DNA from: an uncultured Aquimonas sp.
Lineage (GTDB): Bacteria > Pseudomonadota > Gammaproteobacteria > Xanthomonadales > Xanthomonadaceae
Assembly: GCF_937888285.1 (NCBI RefSeq)
Contig: NZ_CALART010000007.1
Location: 1 to 64,000, forward strand
DNA length: 64,000 nt
Direction of reading: 5' to 3'
Part shown: piece after piece, positions 7,332 through 15,380 of the stretch
How the letters are laid out: each line of letters opens with the position of its first letter
Numbering within the stretch: position 1 is the stretch's first letter
The notes under the pieces: model-generated
Told to the model about the DNA's origin: nothing
What the model saw: the letters and a program-made list of their open reading frames with translations, nothing else
The model's database searches: none
Translations under genes and position numbers: made by a program

Positions 7332-8195
7332 TCAAGGTGGGTGTGTCGCCGCTTGGGCGGCGATCATCTCGCGCAAGAGTGCGGTGTCCGCCGCCGTCGC
7401 GGGGTTGTAGAGCACCAGGCTCAGATCGGGACGCCCGTCGACGATCAGCGCCGAGTACTCGAGGCGCAGCGCCCGCCCGCCGGGCAGGAGCAGGGTCTTG
7501 TCGCCCTGACCGAAGGGCACGACCTCCTGGCTCTGCCATAAGGTCGCGAACGCCGGGCTCGCGGTGCAGAGCTCGTCGACGAGTGCGTCGACTCCCTCGC
7601 CCATGGCCGTCCCCGCGGCGCGGGCCGCGTCCGCGCGGAATGCGCCCACCACGAAGCGAGCCACGGCGGGCCAGTCAGGCTGCGCGGCGCGGACGGGCTC
7701 GCTCAGGAAGATCCGCCGCAGGAGGTTGCGCTCGAAGGCCGGGCCGCTGTGGTAAGCGAACACCGCCGCTGCGGCGCTGTTCCAGGCGAGCAGGTCCCAG
7801 CGCAGGTTCTTGACGTAGGCAGGGATGGCGTCGAACGCGGCCAGCAGGCGGGCGATGCTGGCGGGAACCTCGTCGCTGGGCTCGCCCTTGGGCGCCGGAG
7901 GATGGCCCAGGCCGATCTGGAACAGGTGCGTGCGCGCGTGCTCATCGAGGTCCAGCGCGCGCGCCACGCGATCGAGCACCGTCGGCGAGGGCGCGCCGCC
8001 CCTGCCCTGTTCGAGCCAGGTGTACCAGGTGACGCTGATGTTCGCGCGCTGCGCGACCTCTTCGCGCCGCAGTCCTGGCGTGCGCCGCCGGCCAGCGAAG
8101 CCGAAGGCCTCCGGCCGCATGGCCTGCCTCCGCATCCGCAGGAACTCCCCCAGGGCTGACGCGCCCGTGCCGCTTCGACCCATCCGGGTAGTCAT
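7332..8195 (-). CDS. XRE-family regulator with MmyB-like ligand domain
   Basis: This 287-residue protein has an N-terminal helix-turn-helix (LGEFLRMRRQAMRPEAFGFA, then RRTPGLRREEVAQRANISVT WYTWLEQGR). This wording is typical of the family whose C-terminal half is the MmyB-like transcription-regulator ligand-binding domain. About residues 110-287 (AYVKNLRWDLLAWNSAAAAV onward) fit that domain, which binds small hydrophobic ligands in the few studied members. The start at 8195 (MTTRMGRSG) is preferred over 8279. It is divergent from the epimerase gene with 108 bases between them, a layout in which the regulator usually controls the enzyme. Confidence 0.88.
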   Translation of the reverse strand: MTTRMGRSGTGASALGEFLRMRRQAMRPEAFGFAGRRRTPGLRREEVAQRANISVTWYTWLEQGRGGAPSPTVLDRVARALDLDEHARTHLFQIGLGHPPAPKGEPSDEVPASIARLLAAFDAIPAYVKNLRWDLLAWNSAAAAVFAYHSGPAFERNLLRRIFLSEPVRAAQPDWPAVARFVVGAFRADAARAAGTAMGEGVDALVDELCTASPAFATLWQSQEVVPFGQGDKTLLLPGGRALRLEYSALIVDGRPDLSLVLYNPATAADTALLREMIAAQAATHPP

Positions 8196-8303
8196 GACAC
8201 CCCTATACGCCCACGCCTTATCGCTCCCGGATGCTAGCCCTAGCTTCTCCGCGTGGCCAGCCGAGCTGGCCCGGCTCACTCATCCATCCACGGGAGAAGA
8301 TCC

Positions 8304-9203
8304 ATGCGTGTATTCGTCACAGGGGCGTCCGGCTTCGTCGGCTCGGCGGTCGTCCGTGAACTGCTCGGCGCCGGGCACTCGGTGCTCGGCCTCGCGCGCT
8401 CGGCCGAAGCGGCTGCCAAGGTGACCGCGGCCGGTGCCACGCCGCTCCTCGGCAGCCTGCAGGACCTCGATGTGCTGGTGCGGGGCGTGCGCCAGTCGGA
8501 GGCCACGATCCACACCGGCTTCAACCATGACTTCTCGCGCTTTGCCGAGAGCTGCGAAGAGGACGCGCGCGCGATCGAGTGCATGGGCCGCGCCGCCATG
8601 ACCAACGGCGGCACGCTGGTCGTCACCTCGGGGCTGGCGCATCTGGATGCGAGCGGAATCGCCACCGAGTCCGACCGGGCGTTTCCGCCCTCGCCCGTGT
8701 ACCCGCGAAAGTCCGAGGCCACGATGCGGCGCATGCATGCGGAAGGGGCACGCATCCTGCTGGTCAGGCTGCCGCCCTCCGTCCATGGCGCCGGCGACCA
8801 CGCGTTCGTTCCCTACCTGTTCGACCTGGCGCGGCAGTCCGACGTGTCGGCCTTCGTCGGCGACGGCCGGAACCTGTGGTCAGCGGTCCACTGCGCGGAC
8901 GCCGGCCGTGTGTTCCGCCTCGCCGTGGAGCGGGGCGAGCCCGGCGGGGTCTATCACGCCTGCGCGGAAGAGGCCCTGCCCTTCGTCGACATCGCGCGCG
9001 CGATCGGGGACGCGCTGGGAGTCCCCTCGGTCGGGCTGGATCCAGAGGCGGCCAAGGCCCACTTCGGATGGTTCTTCGGCTTCGCGTCGATGGCGGCCGG
9101 CGCGAGCAGCGCACGCACACGGGAGCTGCTCGGTTGGATGCCGGCCCGCGAGGCACTGCTGAGCGCGGACTCGCTCGCACGCTATGCAGGGGCGACGCGC
9201 TGA
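8304..9203 (+). CDS. NAD(P)-dependent epimerase / extended SDR
   Basis: This 299-residue Rossmann-fold enzyme opens with MRVFVTGASGFVGSAVVREL, whose GxxGxxG motif binds NAD(P). PVYPRKSEATMRR gives the YxxxK catalytic pair, and VVTSGLAHLD carries the Ser-type position. VHCADAGRVFRLAVERGEPG is typical of the extended SDR/NAD-dependent epimerase family. The substrate cannot be read from sequence. GGGAGAAGA just before ATG 8304 is a strong ribosome site and decides the start. It is probably controlled by the divergent XRE/MmyB regulator. Confidence 0.9.
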   Translation: MRVFVTGASGFVGSAVVRELLGAGHSVLGLARSAEAAAKVTAAGATPLLGSLQDLDVLVRGVRQSEATIHTGFNHDFSRFAESCEEDARAIECMGRAAMTNGGTLVVTSGLAHLDASGIATESDRAFPPSPVYPRKSEATMRRMHAEGARILLVRLPPSVHGAGDHAFVPYLFDLARQSDVSAFVGDGRNLWSAVHCADAGRVFRLAVERGEPGGVYHACAEEALPFVDIARAIGDALGVPSVGLDPEAAKAHFGWFFGFASMAAGASSARTRELLGWMPAREALLSADSLARYAGATR

Positions 9204-9219
9204 TCGAGGGCTTGCGCCC

Positions 9220-10024
9220 TCAGTCCGCCGTGGCCGTAGTCACAGCCCGGGCCGCACGATCGATGACATCGGACACGACGCCTGGCTGGGTGTAGTACAC
9301 CGCGTGACTCGCAGGCACGCGGGTGATGGTCGCGCCGATTCGATTGGCCATGTGGACGAGCATCGCCTGGTCGAAGGCGCGGTCTTCGGTGGCAATGACC
9401 GCCCAGCTCGGCTTGCTGCGCCACGCGGCCTGGGACAGGCGGGATTCGAACGCCGACATGTTGATCGGCACCTGCGAGTCGCGCAGGAACGCCGCATCAG
9501 CATCGCTGGCATCGTGGGCAAACCCGGCCTTGAACGCGTGTAGCGCGAGAAAGCCGAACCCATCGCTATTGGTCTCGATCTCGAACTCCGGGGTCGCCGC
9601 GAAGCCGGTGTACTGCTGCGCCATGGTTTCGCCCGCGTCCGGGGCCAGCGCAGAGACATAGACCAGACCGGCCACCTTCGGATGCACGCCGACTTCGGTG
9701 ATCACCGTGCCGCCCCAGGAGTGGCCGACCAGGACGGTCGGCCCATCCTTGGCGATCGAGCGCCTGACGGGTGGCCGAGACATCGTCCGCGAGCGAAGTC
9801 AGGGGGTTCTGGACGACGGTGACGCGGTAGCCGCGCTGGGTCAGCAGCTCGTACACCGGACGCCAGCCCGAGCCGTCGGCGAAGGCGCCGTGCACCAGTA
9901 CAACGTTCCTGACAGCGGTGGAATCAGTTGAGGTGTTGGAGCTTGCGGCATTCGCCTGCGGGATCAGGGCCGCGGCCGCAAGAGAGGTGAACAGCAGGGT
10001 GCGTAGGCGCTTGAACGGGTTCAT
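9220..10024 (-). pseudogene. Secreted alpha/beta hydrolase with a +1 frameshift
   Basis: The gene starts at 10024 with a signal peptide (LRTLLFTSLAAAALIPQANA). It continues through VVLVHGAFADGSGWRPVYEL to DDVSATRQALDRQ, then changes frame. The rest (DGPTVLVGHSWGGTVITEVG to DRAARAVTTATAD) lies in another frame. Removing one T of the pair at 9749-9750 (CAAGGAT to CAGGAT on the coding strand) restores ALDRQDGPTVLVGHSWGG, exactly the family text. GHSWGG holds the nucleophile Ser. Either the gene died recently or the extra base is a sequence error. Some family members are called AttM-like or YdeN-like esterases, but the substrate is unknown. Confidence 0.85.
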
Positions 10025-10254
10025 GGTGGGCTCCGAAGTTGGGCGCGGGTTTGGACGCGCAGAGCGGGTGGGCCGTCGAACGTGCCTGCAGCTGCGGGCA
10101 CCGCGACCGTGGTTGCGCGGGGGTCATTGCGGTTCGAGGCGGCTGCAGCATCGAGCCCGCAGCCGCCCGGCATCGCACGCCCTCAAGAAACAGAACCGTA
10201 GGTGATTGATTGTATTGAGCACCTTCGCGGCGGCGCGGCATGAAGAACCGGCCA

Positions 10255-10590
10255 AAGCAGCGTCTAGCGACCCCTGGTTCGTCGCCCCCGCGCAGAGCCT
10301 GCCCTCGCGAAGGCGGGAGGGCCAGACGAGACGCGCGGCAGCGGCAAGAGCTCTGGATCCCCGCCTCCGCGGGGATGACGAACACATGTCTCTTCGAGAA
10401 CACCTGACCCGCGACGCGAGGCTGAAGCAGCGTCTAGCGACCCCTGGTTCGTCGCCCCCGCGCAGAGCCTGCCCTCGCGAAGGCGGGAGGGCCAGACGAG
10501 ACGCGCGGCAGCGGCAAGAGCTCTGGATCCCCGCCTCCGCGGGGATGACGAACACATGTCTCTTCGAGAACACCTGACCCGCGACGCGGA
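10255..10590. repeat. Two tandem 170-bp units with REP-like palindromes
   Basis: The stretch starting AAGCAGCGTCTAGCGACCCC at 10255 is repeated from 10425, a period of 170, almost without change. Each unit contains GGATCCCCGCCTCCGCGGGG followed by ATGACG, a widespread dispersed palindrome that gives spurious VIPAEAGIQ peptides when translated. Each also contains a TCTTCGAGAACACCTGACCC segment. The 767 bases between the two hydrolase genes (10025-10791) hold this pair and a third relative (10620-10760), but no gene. The first 230 bases show nothing recognisable. Confidence 0.85.
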
Positions 10591-10619
10591 GCTGAGACGC
10601 TCTCAGGAAACAGAACGCT

Positions 10620-10760
10620 CGCGACCCCATTGATCGTCGCCCCCGCGTCGGCGGGGGCCCAGTGTGGCTTGCCTCAGTCACGAGAGGTCTGGATCCCCGC
10701 CCTCGCCTTCACGACGGGAGGCTCTTCGCGGGGATGACGGACCGATGCTTCTTTGGGAAC
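10620..10760. repeat. Third, diverged member of the 170-bp repeat
   Basis: The same order of parts as in the two upstream units is present: ATCGTCGCCCCCGCG, then CTGGATCCCCGCC, CGCGGGGATGACG and a GGGAACACCCGGCCC segment. Here the GGATCCCCGCC and CGCGGGGATGACG arms are separated by about 24 extra bases (near 10700-10725), which opens the hairpin loop. A second palindrome GCCCCCGCGTCGGCGGGGGC lies at about 10639-10658. It lies directly downstream of the hydrolase ending at 10792, so it may also shape the 3' end of that transcript. Confidence 0.6.
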
Positions 10761-10791
10761 ACCCGGCCCGCCACGCGGGGCTGAGAAGCTC

Positions 10792-11745
10792 TCAGTTCTC
10801 AAGGAACTCGAGCAGGTCCTGGTTGAACTGATCCTTGTGGGTGTCGGTCAGGCCGTGCGGTGCGCCCGGATACACGATCAGCTTCGCGCCTTCGATGAGC
10901 GCCGCCGAGGCGCGACCGGAGGTGTCCAGCGGCACGATCTGGTCGTCGTCACCGTGGATGACGAGGGTGGGCACGTCGAACTTCTTCAGGTCCTCGCGGA
11001 AGTCGGTGGTCGAGAACGCTGCGATGGAGTCGTAGGTGTTCTTGTGCCCGGCCTGCATGCCCTGCGCCCACCAGCTGTCAATCAGTCCCTGCGAAATCTT
11101 CGCGCCGGGCCGGTTGAAGCCGAAGAACGGGCCCGAGGCAATGTCGAGGTACAGCTGCGAGCGGTTCTGCAGGGACGCGTTGCGGAGACCATCGAAGACT
11201 TCGAGGGGCACGCCGCTGGGGTTGTCGGGGGTCTGCAGCATCAGCGGCGGGACGGCGCTGATCAGGGCGGCCTTCTTGAGGCGTCCGGTGCCGTGGCGAC
11301 CGATGTAGCGGGCCACTTCGCCGCCGCCGGTCGAGAAGCCGACCGCGGTGACGTCGTCGAGATCCAGGGCTTCAATCACCGCGGCCAGATCGTCGGCGTA
11401 GTGGTCCATGTCGTTGCCCTCCCAGGGTTGGCTGGAGCGACCGTGGCCGCGGCGATCATGTGCGACCACGCGGTAGCCTTTCGAGGCCAGGAAGAGCATC
11501 TGCGATTCCCAGCTGTCGGCGCTCAGCGGCCAGCCATGGCTGAAGGTGACGACCGGGCCGTTCTTCGGGCCCCAGTCCTTGTAATAGAGGCGAACCTTGT
11601 CGTGGGTGACGATGTAATTGCCATCCACGGTTGCTGCGGCAGCGGCCTGCGCCGGGGTCATGGGTTCTGCGGCCTGGGCGGCAAAGGTGGCCTGCAGGGA
11701 GAGGGTGAGCAGGCTGGTGGCGAGGGTGCGGGTAACGGCGTTCAT
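10792..11745 (-). CDS. Exported alpha/beta hydrolase (cofactor-free haloperoxidase/esterase type)
   Basis: This 317-residue protein has a signal peptide (LLTLSLQATFAAQAAEP). Its mature fold matches the non-haem chloroperoxidase/arylesterase group: HGWPLSADSWESQMLFLASK (oxyanion His-Gly), GFSTGGGEVARYIGRHG (nucleophile Ser), HGDDDQIVPLDTSG (Asp) and YPGAPHGL (His). The full catalytic triad is present. Members hydrolyse esters or lactones and may show perhydrolase side activity. The periplasmic location is less common than cytosolic for this group. An AraC regulator is divergent with a 129-bp gap and is the likely controller. Confidence 0.9.
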   Translation of the reverse strand: MNAVTRTLATSLLTLSLQATFAAQAAEPMTPAQAAAAATVDGNYIVTHDKVRLYYKDWGPKNGPVVTFSHGWPLSADSWESQMLFLASKGYRVVAHDRRGHGRSSQPWEGNDMDHYADDLAAVIEALDLDDVTAVGFSTGGGEVARYIGRHGTGRLKKAALISAVPPLMLQTPDNPSGVPLEVFDGLRNASLQNRSQLYLDIASGPFFGFNRPGAKISQGLIDSWWAQGMQAGHKNTYDSIAAFSTTDFREDLKKFDVPTLVIHGDDDQIVPLDTSGRASAALIEGAKLIVYPGAPHGLTDTHKDQFNQDLLEFLEN

Positions 11746-11874
11746 GCGTGTGCTGTCCTGTGGCGAGGTGGGTGGAGGCGCCGGGACGCTGTGCCCCGGT
11801 GAGACGCAGTGTGGTCGGCGCGCATGGACCTCTGGTGATGTAGAGTCCTTACAACTTGATCAGGAGTACTTTCA

Positions 11875-12711
11875 GTGGCCGATCGACTCGCGGCACTGAT
11901 GACGCACTTCCCGGTGGGCGCGCGGGTGTTCAACACCGGCGCGCTGTGCGGCATCAACACCGTGGAAAGCGACGGAGCCCATGGGCAGCTGCATTTCGTA
12001 CGCGCGGGCACGGTGGAGGTGCGGTGGGGCAAGGATTCAGTGCGCGTGGAGCGTCCAAGCCTGCTGCTGTTCCCGCGCCCCGTTGCCCATCGCTTCCACA
12101 CCGACCCCGAACGCGGGGCCGACATGGTCTGCGCGCACCTCGCGTTCGAGGGCGGTGCAGAGCATCCGATTGCTTCGGCGTTGCCGGACTTGATCTGTCT
12201 GCCGCTGGATGGCATCGGGGGTGCAGCGCCGGTGACTGCCCTGCTGTTCGAAGAAGCCTTCGAGCAGCGCTGCGGACGGATCGCGCTGATCGAGCGCCTG
12301 ATCGAAGTGGTGATGATCCAGGTGCTGCGACAGCTGATGGAAAGCGGAAGCCTTCAGGGCGGCCTGCTGTCCGGCCTGTCGCATCCGCGTCTGCGCCATG
12401 CGCTGGTTGCGATGCACGAAGCGCCTGAGCGTGAGTGGACGCTGGAGGCTCTGGCGCAGGTCGCCGGAATGTCGCGCAGCGCGTTCGCCGCCACGTTTCG
12501 CGAGCAGGTGGGGACGACGCCGGGTCAGTACCTCCAGGCTTGGCGTGTGCGATTGGCGCAGAAGGCGTTGCGCCGGGGACGCCCGCTGAAGGTGATCGCA
12601 GCGGAGGTCGGGTACGGCAGCGAGGCCGCGCTGTCGCGAGCCTTCAAGGCGCAGACCGGCCAATCGCCGCGACGGTGGAAGGCACACGACTTTCCTGCAG
12701 GCAACGCCTGA
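11875..12711 (+). CDS. AraC-family regulator with N-terminal cupin domain
   Basis: This 278-residue protein has an N-terminal cupin-type sensor (VFNTGALCGINTVE, VEVRWG, LLLFPRPVAHRFHTDPE) at about residues 10-160. Two C-terminal AraC helix-turn-helix motifs follow at about residues 180-275 (LEALAQVAGMSRSAFAATFR and KVIAAEVGYGSEAALSRAFK). The start is GTG 11875, supported by AGGAG eight bases upstream. It reads away from the hydrolase at 10792-11745, whose expression it probably activates in response to a small substrate. SPRRWK near the C-terminus is a common ending of this subfamily. Confidence 0.9.
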   Translation: MADRLAALMTHFPVGARVFNTGALCGINTVESDGAHGQLHFVRAGTVEVRWGKDSVRVERPSLLLFPRPVAHRFHTDPERGADMVCAHLAFEGGAEHPIASALPDLICLPLDGIGGAAPVTALLFEEAFEQRCGRIALIERLIEVVMIQVLRQLMESGSLQGGLLSGLSHPRLRHALVAMHEAPEREWTLEALAQVAGMSRSAFAATFREQVGTTPGQYLQAWRVRLAQKALRRGRPLKVIAAEVGYGSEAALSRAFKAQTGQSPRRWKAHDFPAGNA

Positions 12712-12734
12712 AGCCTCTGGCCGCGACCCGCCCC

Positions 12735-13517
12735 TCACACGGTTGGCACGGTGCCGCCATCGATGGTGTATTCCGTACCCGAAATGGAGGCAGCGCGGGG
12801 CGACACCAGAAAGGCGATCAGGTCGGCCACTTCCTGCGGCTTGGCGGGTCGCCCCACAGGGATGCCACCCAGAGACTCCATCACCAGGCGCCTGCCGCCG
12901 TCATGGTCGGTGCCCGCCTGCGCCGCAACGCGTTCCACCAGTGCCGCGGCCGCCTCGGTGTCGATCCAGCCGGGTGAGACCCTCACGACGCGGACGCCCT
13001 TCGGAGTCACCTCTTTGGAAAGCGCCTTGCTGTAGGTCGAGAGCGCCGCCTTTGCCGCCGCGTAGGCAATGGTGGCCTCCGGCAGCGGCAAGACGCGCTG
13101 GATGGAGGTGACATGAAGAATCACGCCCTCGCCCTGCCCCAGCATCGAGGGCAGCAGGGCGCGGTCGAGGCGCACGGCCGACATCAGGTTCAGGTCCAGC
13201 GCACGCGACCAGGCGTCGTCGTCGAGCGCGGCAAAGCCGCCCGCCGGCGCGGTGGAGCCGCCCACCACATTGACGAGGATGTCGATGCCACCGAGATGCT
13301 CGAGTGTCGCCGCGGCGACATGGCGTGCGCCCTGCGCCGTCGTGAGGTCGGCGACTAGGTAGTGGACATCTGTTGCCCGTCGCGTCGGCGCTGAGGTGGC
13401 AGTGGCGACGACCCGGGCACCGGCCTGCGTCAGCGCCTGCACGACGGCGGCCCCAGCCCCACGCGTACCGCCGGTCACCAGTGAACGCTTGCCGGCCAGT
13501 TGGAGATCGAAACTCAT
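12735..13517 (-). CDS. SDR-family oxidoreductase
   Basis: This 260-residue classical short-chain dehydrogenase has GGTRGAGAAVVQAL near residue 16 to bind NAD(P), VNVVGG in place of NNAG, and HVTSIQRVLPLPEATIAYAA followed by AKAAL giving Ser, Tyr and Lys of the active site. It ends with SISGTEYTIDGGTVPTV. The substrate is unknown. Its start overlaps the stop of the NTF2-like gene by four bases (13514-13517), so both are one operon. The operon is divergent from the broken LysR gene that probably regulated it. Confidence 0.92.
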   Translation of the reverse strand: MSFDLQLAGKRSLVTGGTRGAGAAVVQALTQAGARVVATATSAPTRRATDVHYLVADLTTAQGARHVAAATLEHLGGIDILVNVVGGSTAPAGGFAALDDDAWSRALDLNLMSAVRLDRALLPSMLGQGEGVILHVTSIQRVLPLPEATIAYAAAKAALSTYSKALSKEVTPKGVRVVRVSPGWIDTEAAAALVERVAAQAGTDHDGGRRLVMESLGGIPVGRPAKPQEVADLIAFLVSPRAASISGTEYTIDGGTVPTV

Positions 13518-13843
13518 GAGCGGATCTCCAGTGACGCGATCTTGCCGCCTTCGAGCAGGAACACATGGCGCAGGTCCACCGGGCTGCCCGGAAAGTCGCC
13601 GGACACACGCGCGATCACCGCATGGCGGTCGGCGTCCCGCTCAAGGCGGTGCGGTTGAACGGTGCAGGTGTAGCGCGCCGCTGCATCGTCTTTCCAGGCG
13701 GCAATGGCGGCGTGCCCCGTGTGTGTGTGTCCCTCGTCCCTGACCCATCCGTCGGGCGTGAAGCAGTGCGCCACGGCCAGGCCGCTTCCAGCGTCGGCGC
13801 GGAAGTAGGCGGCGATCGGTTCGGGCAGATTCAGTGCTTGCAT
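13514..13843 (-). CDS. NTF2-like (SnoaL-type) protein
   Basis: This 109-residue cone-fold protein carries IAAYFRADAGSGLAVAHCFT, the helix of nuclear-transport-factor-2-like proteins. VRDEGHTHTGHAAIAAWKDD follows, then strands ending LRHVFLLEGGKIASLEIR. The family includes polyketide cyclases, isomerases and many small proteins of unknown role that pair with an SDR. It is first in a two-gene operon with the SDR. The upstream 98 bases to the LysR gene should contain the shared regulatory region; no operator could be assigned with confidence. Confidence 0.85.
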   Translation of the reverse strand: MQALNLPEPIAAYFRADAGSGLAVAHCFTPDGWVRDEGHTHTGHAAIAAWKDDAAARYTCTVQPHRLERDADRHAVIARVSGDFPGSPVDLRHVFLLEGGKIASLEIRS

Positions 13844-13941
13844 TGCGGTGCTCCATCGGGATCGTAGGATCAGGATGGAGGGCTTTTTGCGGTTAGAGAA
13901 TCGCCTACTATTGAATAAGCCTGTTCAGATTTGAGTGCACA

Positions 13942-14863
13942 ATGCGCGGCGCAGAGTTTGCTGAGCTGAAGGCCTTCGTGGCCGTCGTCGAGCGGGGAAG
14001 CTTCGCCCGCGCGGCCGATCAACTGGGACTGTCGCGATCCGCCCTTTCCCAGACCATCCGTCAACTCGAGTCCCGGCTCGGCGTGCGGCTGCTCAACCGG
14101 ACCACCCGGAGCGTCTCGCCCACCGAACCTGGACATCGCCTGCACCAGCGCATGGCTCCGGTACTGCGGGGAGATGGACGACGCAGTCGCACAGGCGGCC
14201 GGCAGCAGCGCTCGCGCGGCCGGCACCTTGCGCATCAACAGCCTCGGCATGGCGGCCAGGAAGCTGATCGTGCCGAGGCTCGGCCGCTTTGCCCGCGCGC
14301 ACCCGGAGGTGACGCTTGACCTCGTGATCGACGACGGTCTCAGTGATATCGCAGCGGAGGGGTTCGACGCCGGCATCCGCGTGGGCGGACGTCTCCAGAA
14401 GGACATGGTGGCAGTCCGGCTGACAGCGGACATCGAACTGCTTGCGGTGGCCTCTCCCGAGTACCTCGCGCAGCACGGCGAGCCGAGGACACCGGCGGAG
14501 CTTGAACACCACGCCTGCATCAACTGGCGCTTTCCGGGCAGCGGCAGAGTCGCCGGCTGGGAGTTCAGAAAGAAGGGAAAGCGAACCGAGTTCTTCGGGC
14601 AGAGCCGGGTGATCGCGAACCATCAGGACATCGTCGTGGCCGCCGCGCTGCAGGGACTGGGCATCACCTACGCCTACAACGATGAGGGGATCGCCGATGC
14701 GCTACAGGACGGACGCTTGAAGCGAGTGCTGGCGGACTGGTCGCCGACAATGCCGGGCCTGTACCTCTACTACCCCAGCCGCCGCTTCATGCTGCCGGCC
14801 CTGCGAGCATTCATCGACTGCCTGCTTGACCGGGACTCGCAGTCAGGCGAGGGAACTGCCTGA
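13942..14863 (+). pseudogene. LysR-family regulator with a +1 frameshift
   Basis: The DNA-binding half (EFAELKAFVAVVERGSFARA, then QLGLSRSALSQTIRQLESRL) runs to HQRMAPVLR in one frame. The effector-binding half (EMDDAVAQAAGSSARAAGTL to CLLDRDSQSGEGTA) is in another frame. Removing one G from the run at 14168-14171 restores APVLREMDDAVAQ, which matches the linker helix of the CrgA/AaeR-like LysR subgroup. Its effector half contains TLRINSLGMAARKLIVPRLG. As sequenced it would make only a truncated protein with a helix-turn-helix. It is divergent from the NTF2-SDR operon, which it probably controlled. Confidence 0.88.
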
Positions 14864-14933
14864 TGGCAGTCACCGCGAGCCTCGGCCCGCTTCGGGAACG
14901 GGACGGGGGTGCGGTTGATCTTCTCGTCCACCG

Positions 14934-15313
14934 TTGATGAATCCGACCCTGTTTTTCGCGCGGCCCGGCCTACATCGAACTCCCGCCGAACGAGGGGCGC
15001 AGGGTCGTCCTGCCTCTCGACGACGCCAGGTCGAGCGATGTCGCACAGTCCAGGGCGGACACCGACCGCTCGCGACTTCGCACCCACCGTCCCTGGCGCT
15101 GCATGCCGAAGACATGACCCGCCAGTGTCTCCACCACGACGGGGTGCCCTCGGCCACAACATCCGAAAACGTGGACGAGATCAGGCGCCGTTTGCGGGGG
15201 CAGCACACCCCGGGAGCGGAGCGCCTTCGACACAGGATCGAGCAGCAGCTGCAGCGCCGTACGAAGCCCGCACGGTTCGGCAGGTCTCGCAAGTCAGCGC
15301 ATCACGCGAGAGC
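14934..15313 (+). pseudogene. RayT-type transposase, decayed C-terminal relic
   Basis: Translation shows HPPSLALHAEDMTRQCL, VDEIRRRLRGQHTPGAERLR, HRIEQQLQRR and RSRKSAHHA. These align with the relic at 1-342 in the same order (QYLAVHAEDTARQRL, VEEIRRRLQCQHAFGTERFR, RPRKSAHQA). The conserved GRPRK has become GRSRK and no catalytic part remains. The stretch between the LysR relic (ends 14863) and the sulfotransferase (ends 15381) holds nothing else recognisable. The open frame continues antisense through the sulfotransferase, but that extension is not a gene. Confidence 0.5.
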
Positions 15314-15380
15314 AGGAGGTGCGCTCCAATCGGGCTTCTGGATTCCGGCTCCTGACGCCTGGTCTTGCCGGTGTCGAAGG

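Noticed and set aside
10124..10681. Protein with repeated VIPAEAGIQ text
   Set aside because: This peptide is the known artefact of translating the GGATCCCCGCC...GCGGGGATGACG palindrome; the frame has no other support.
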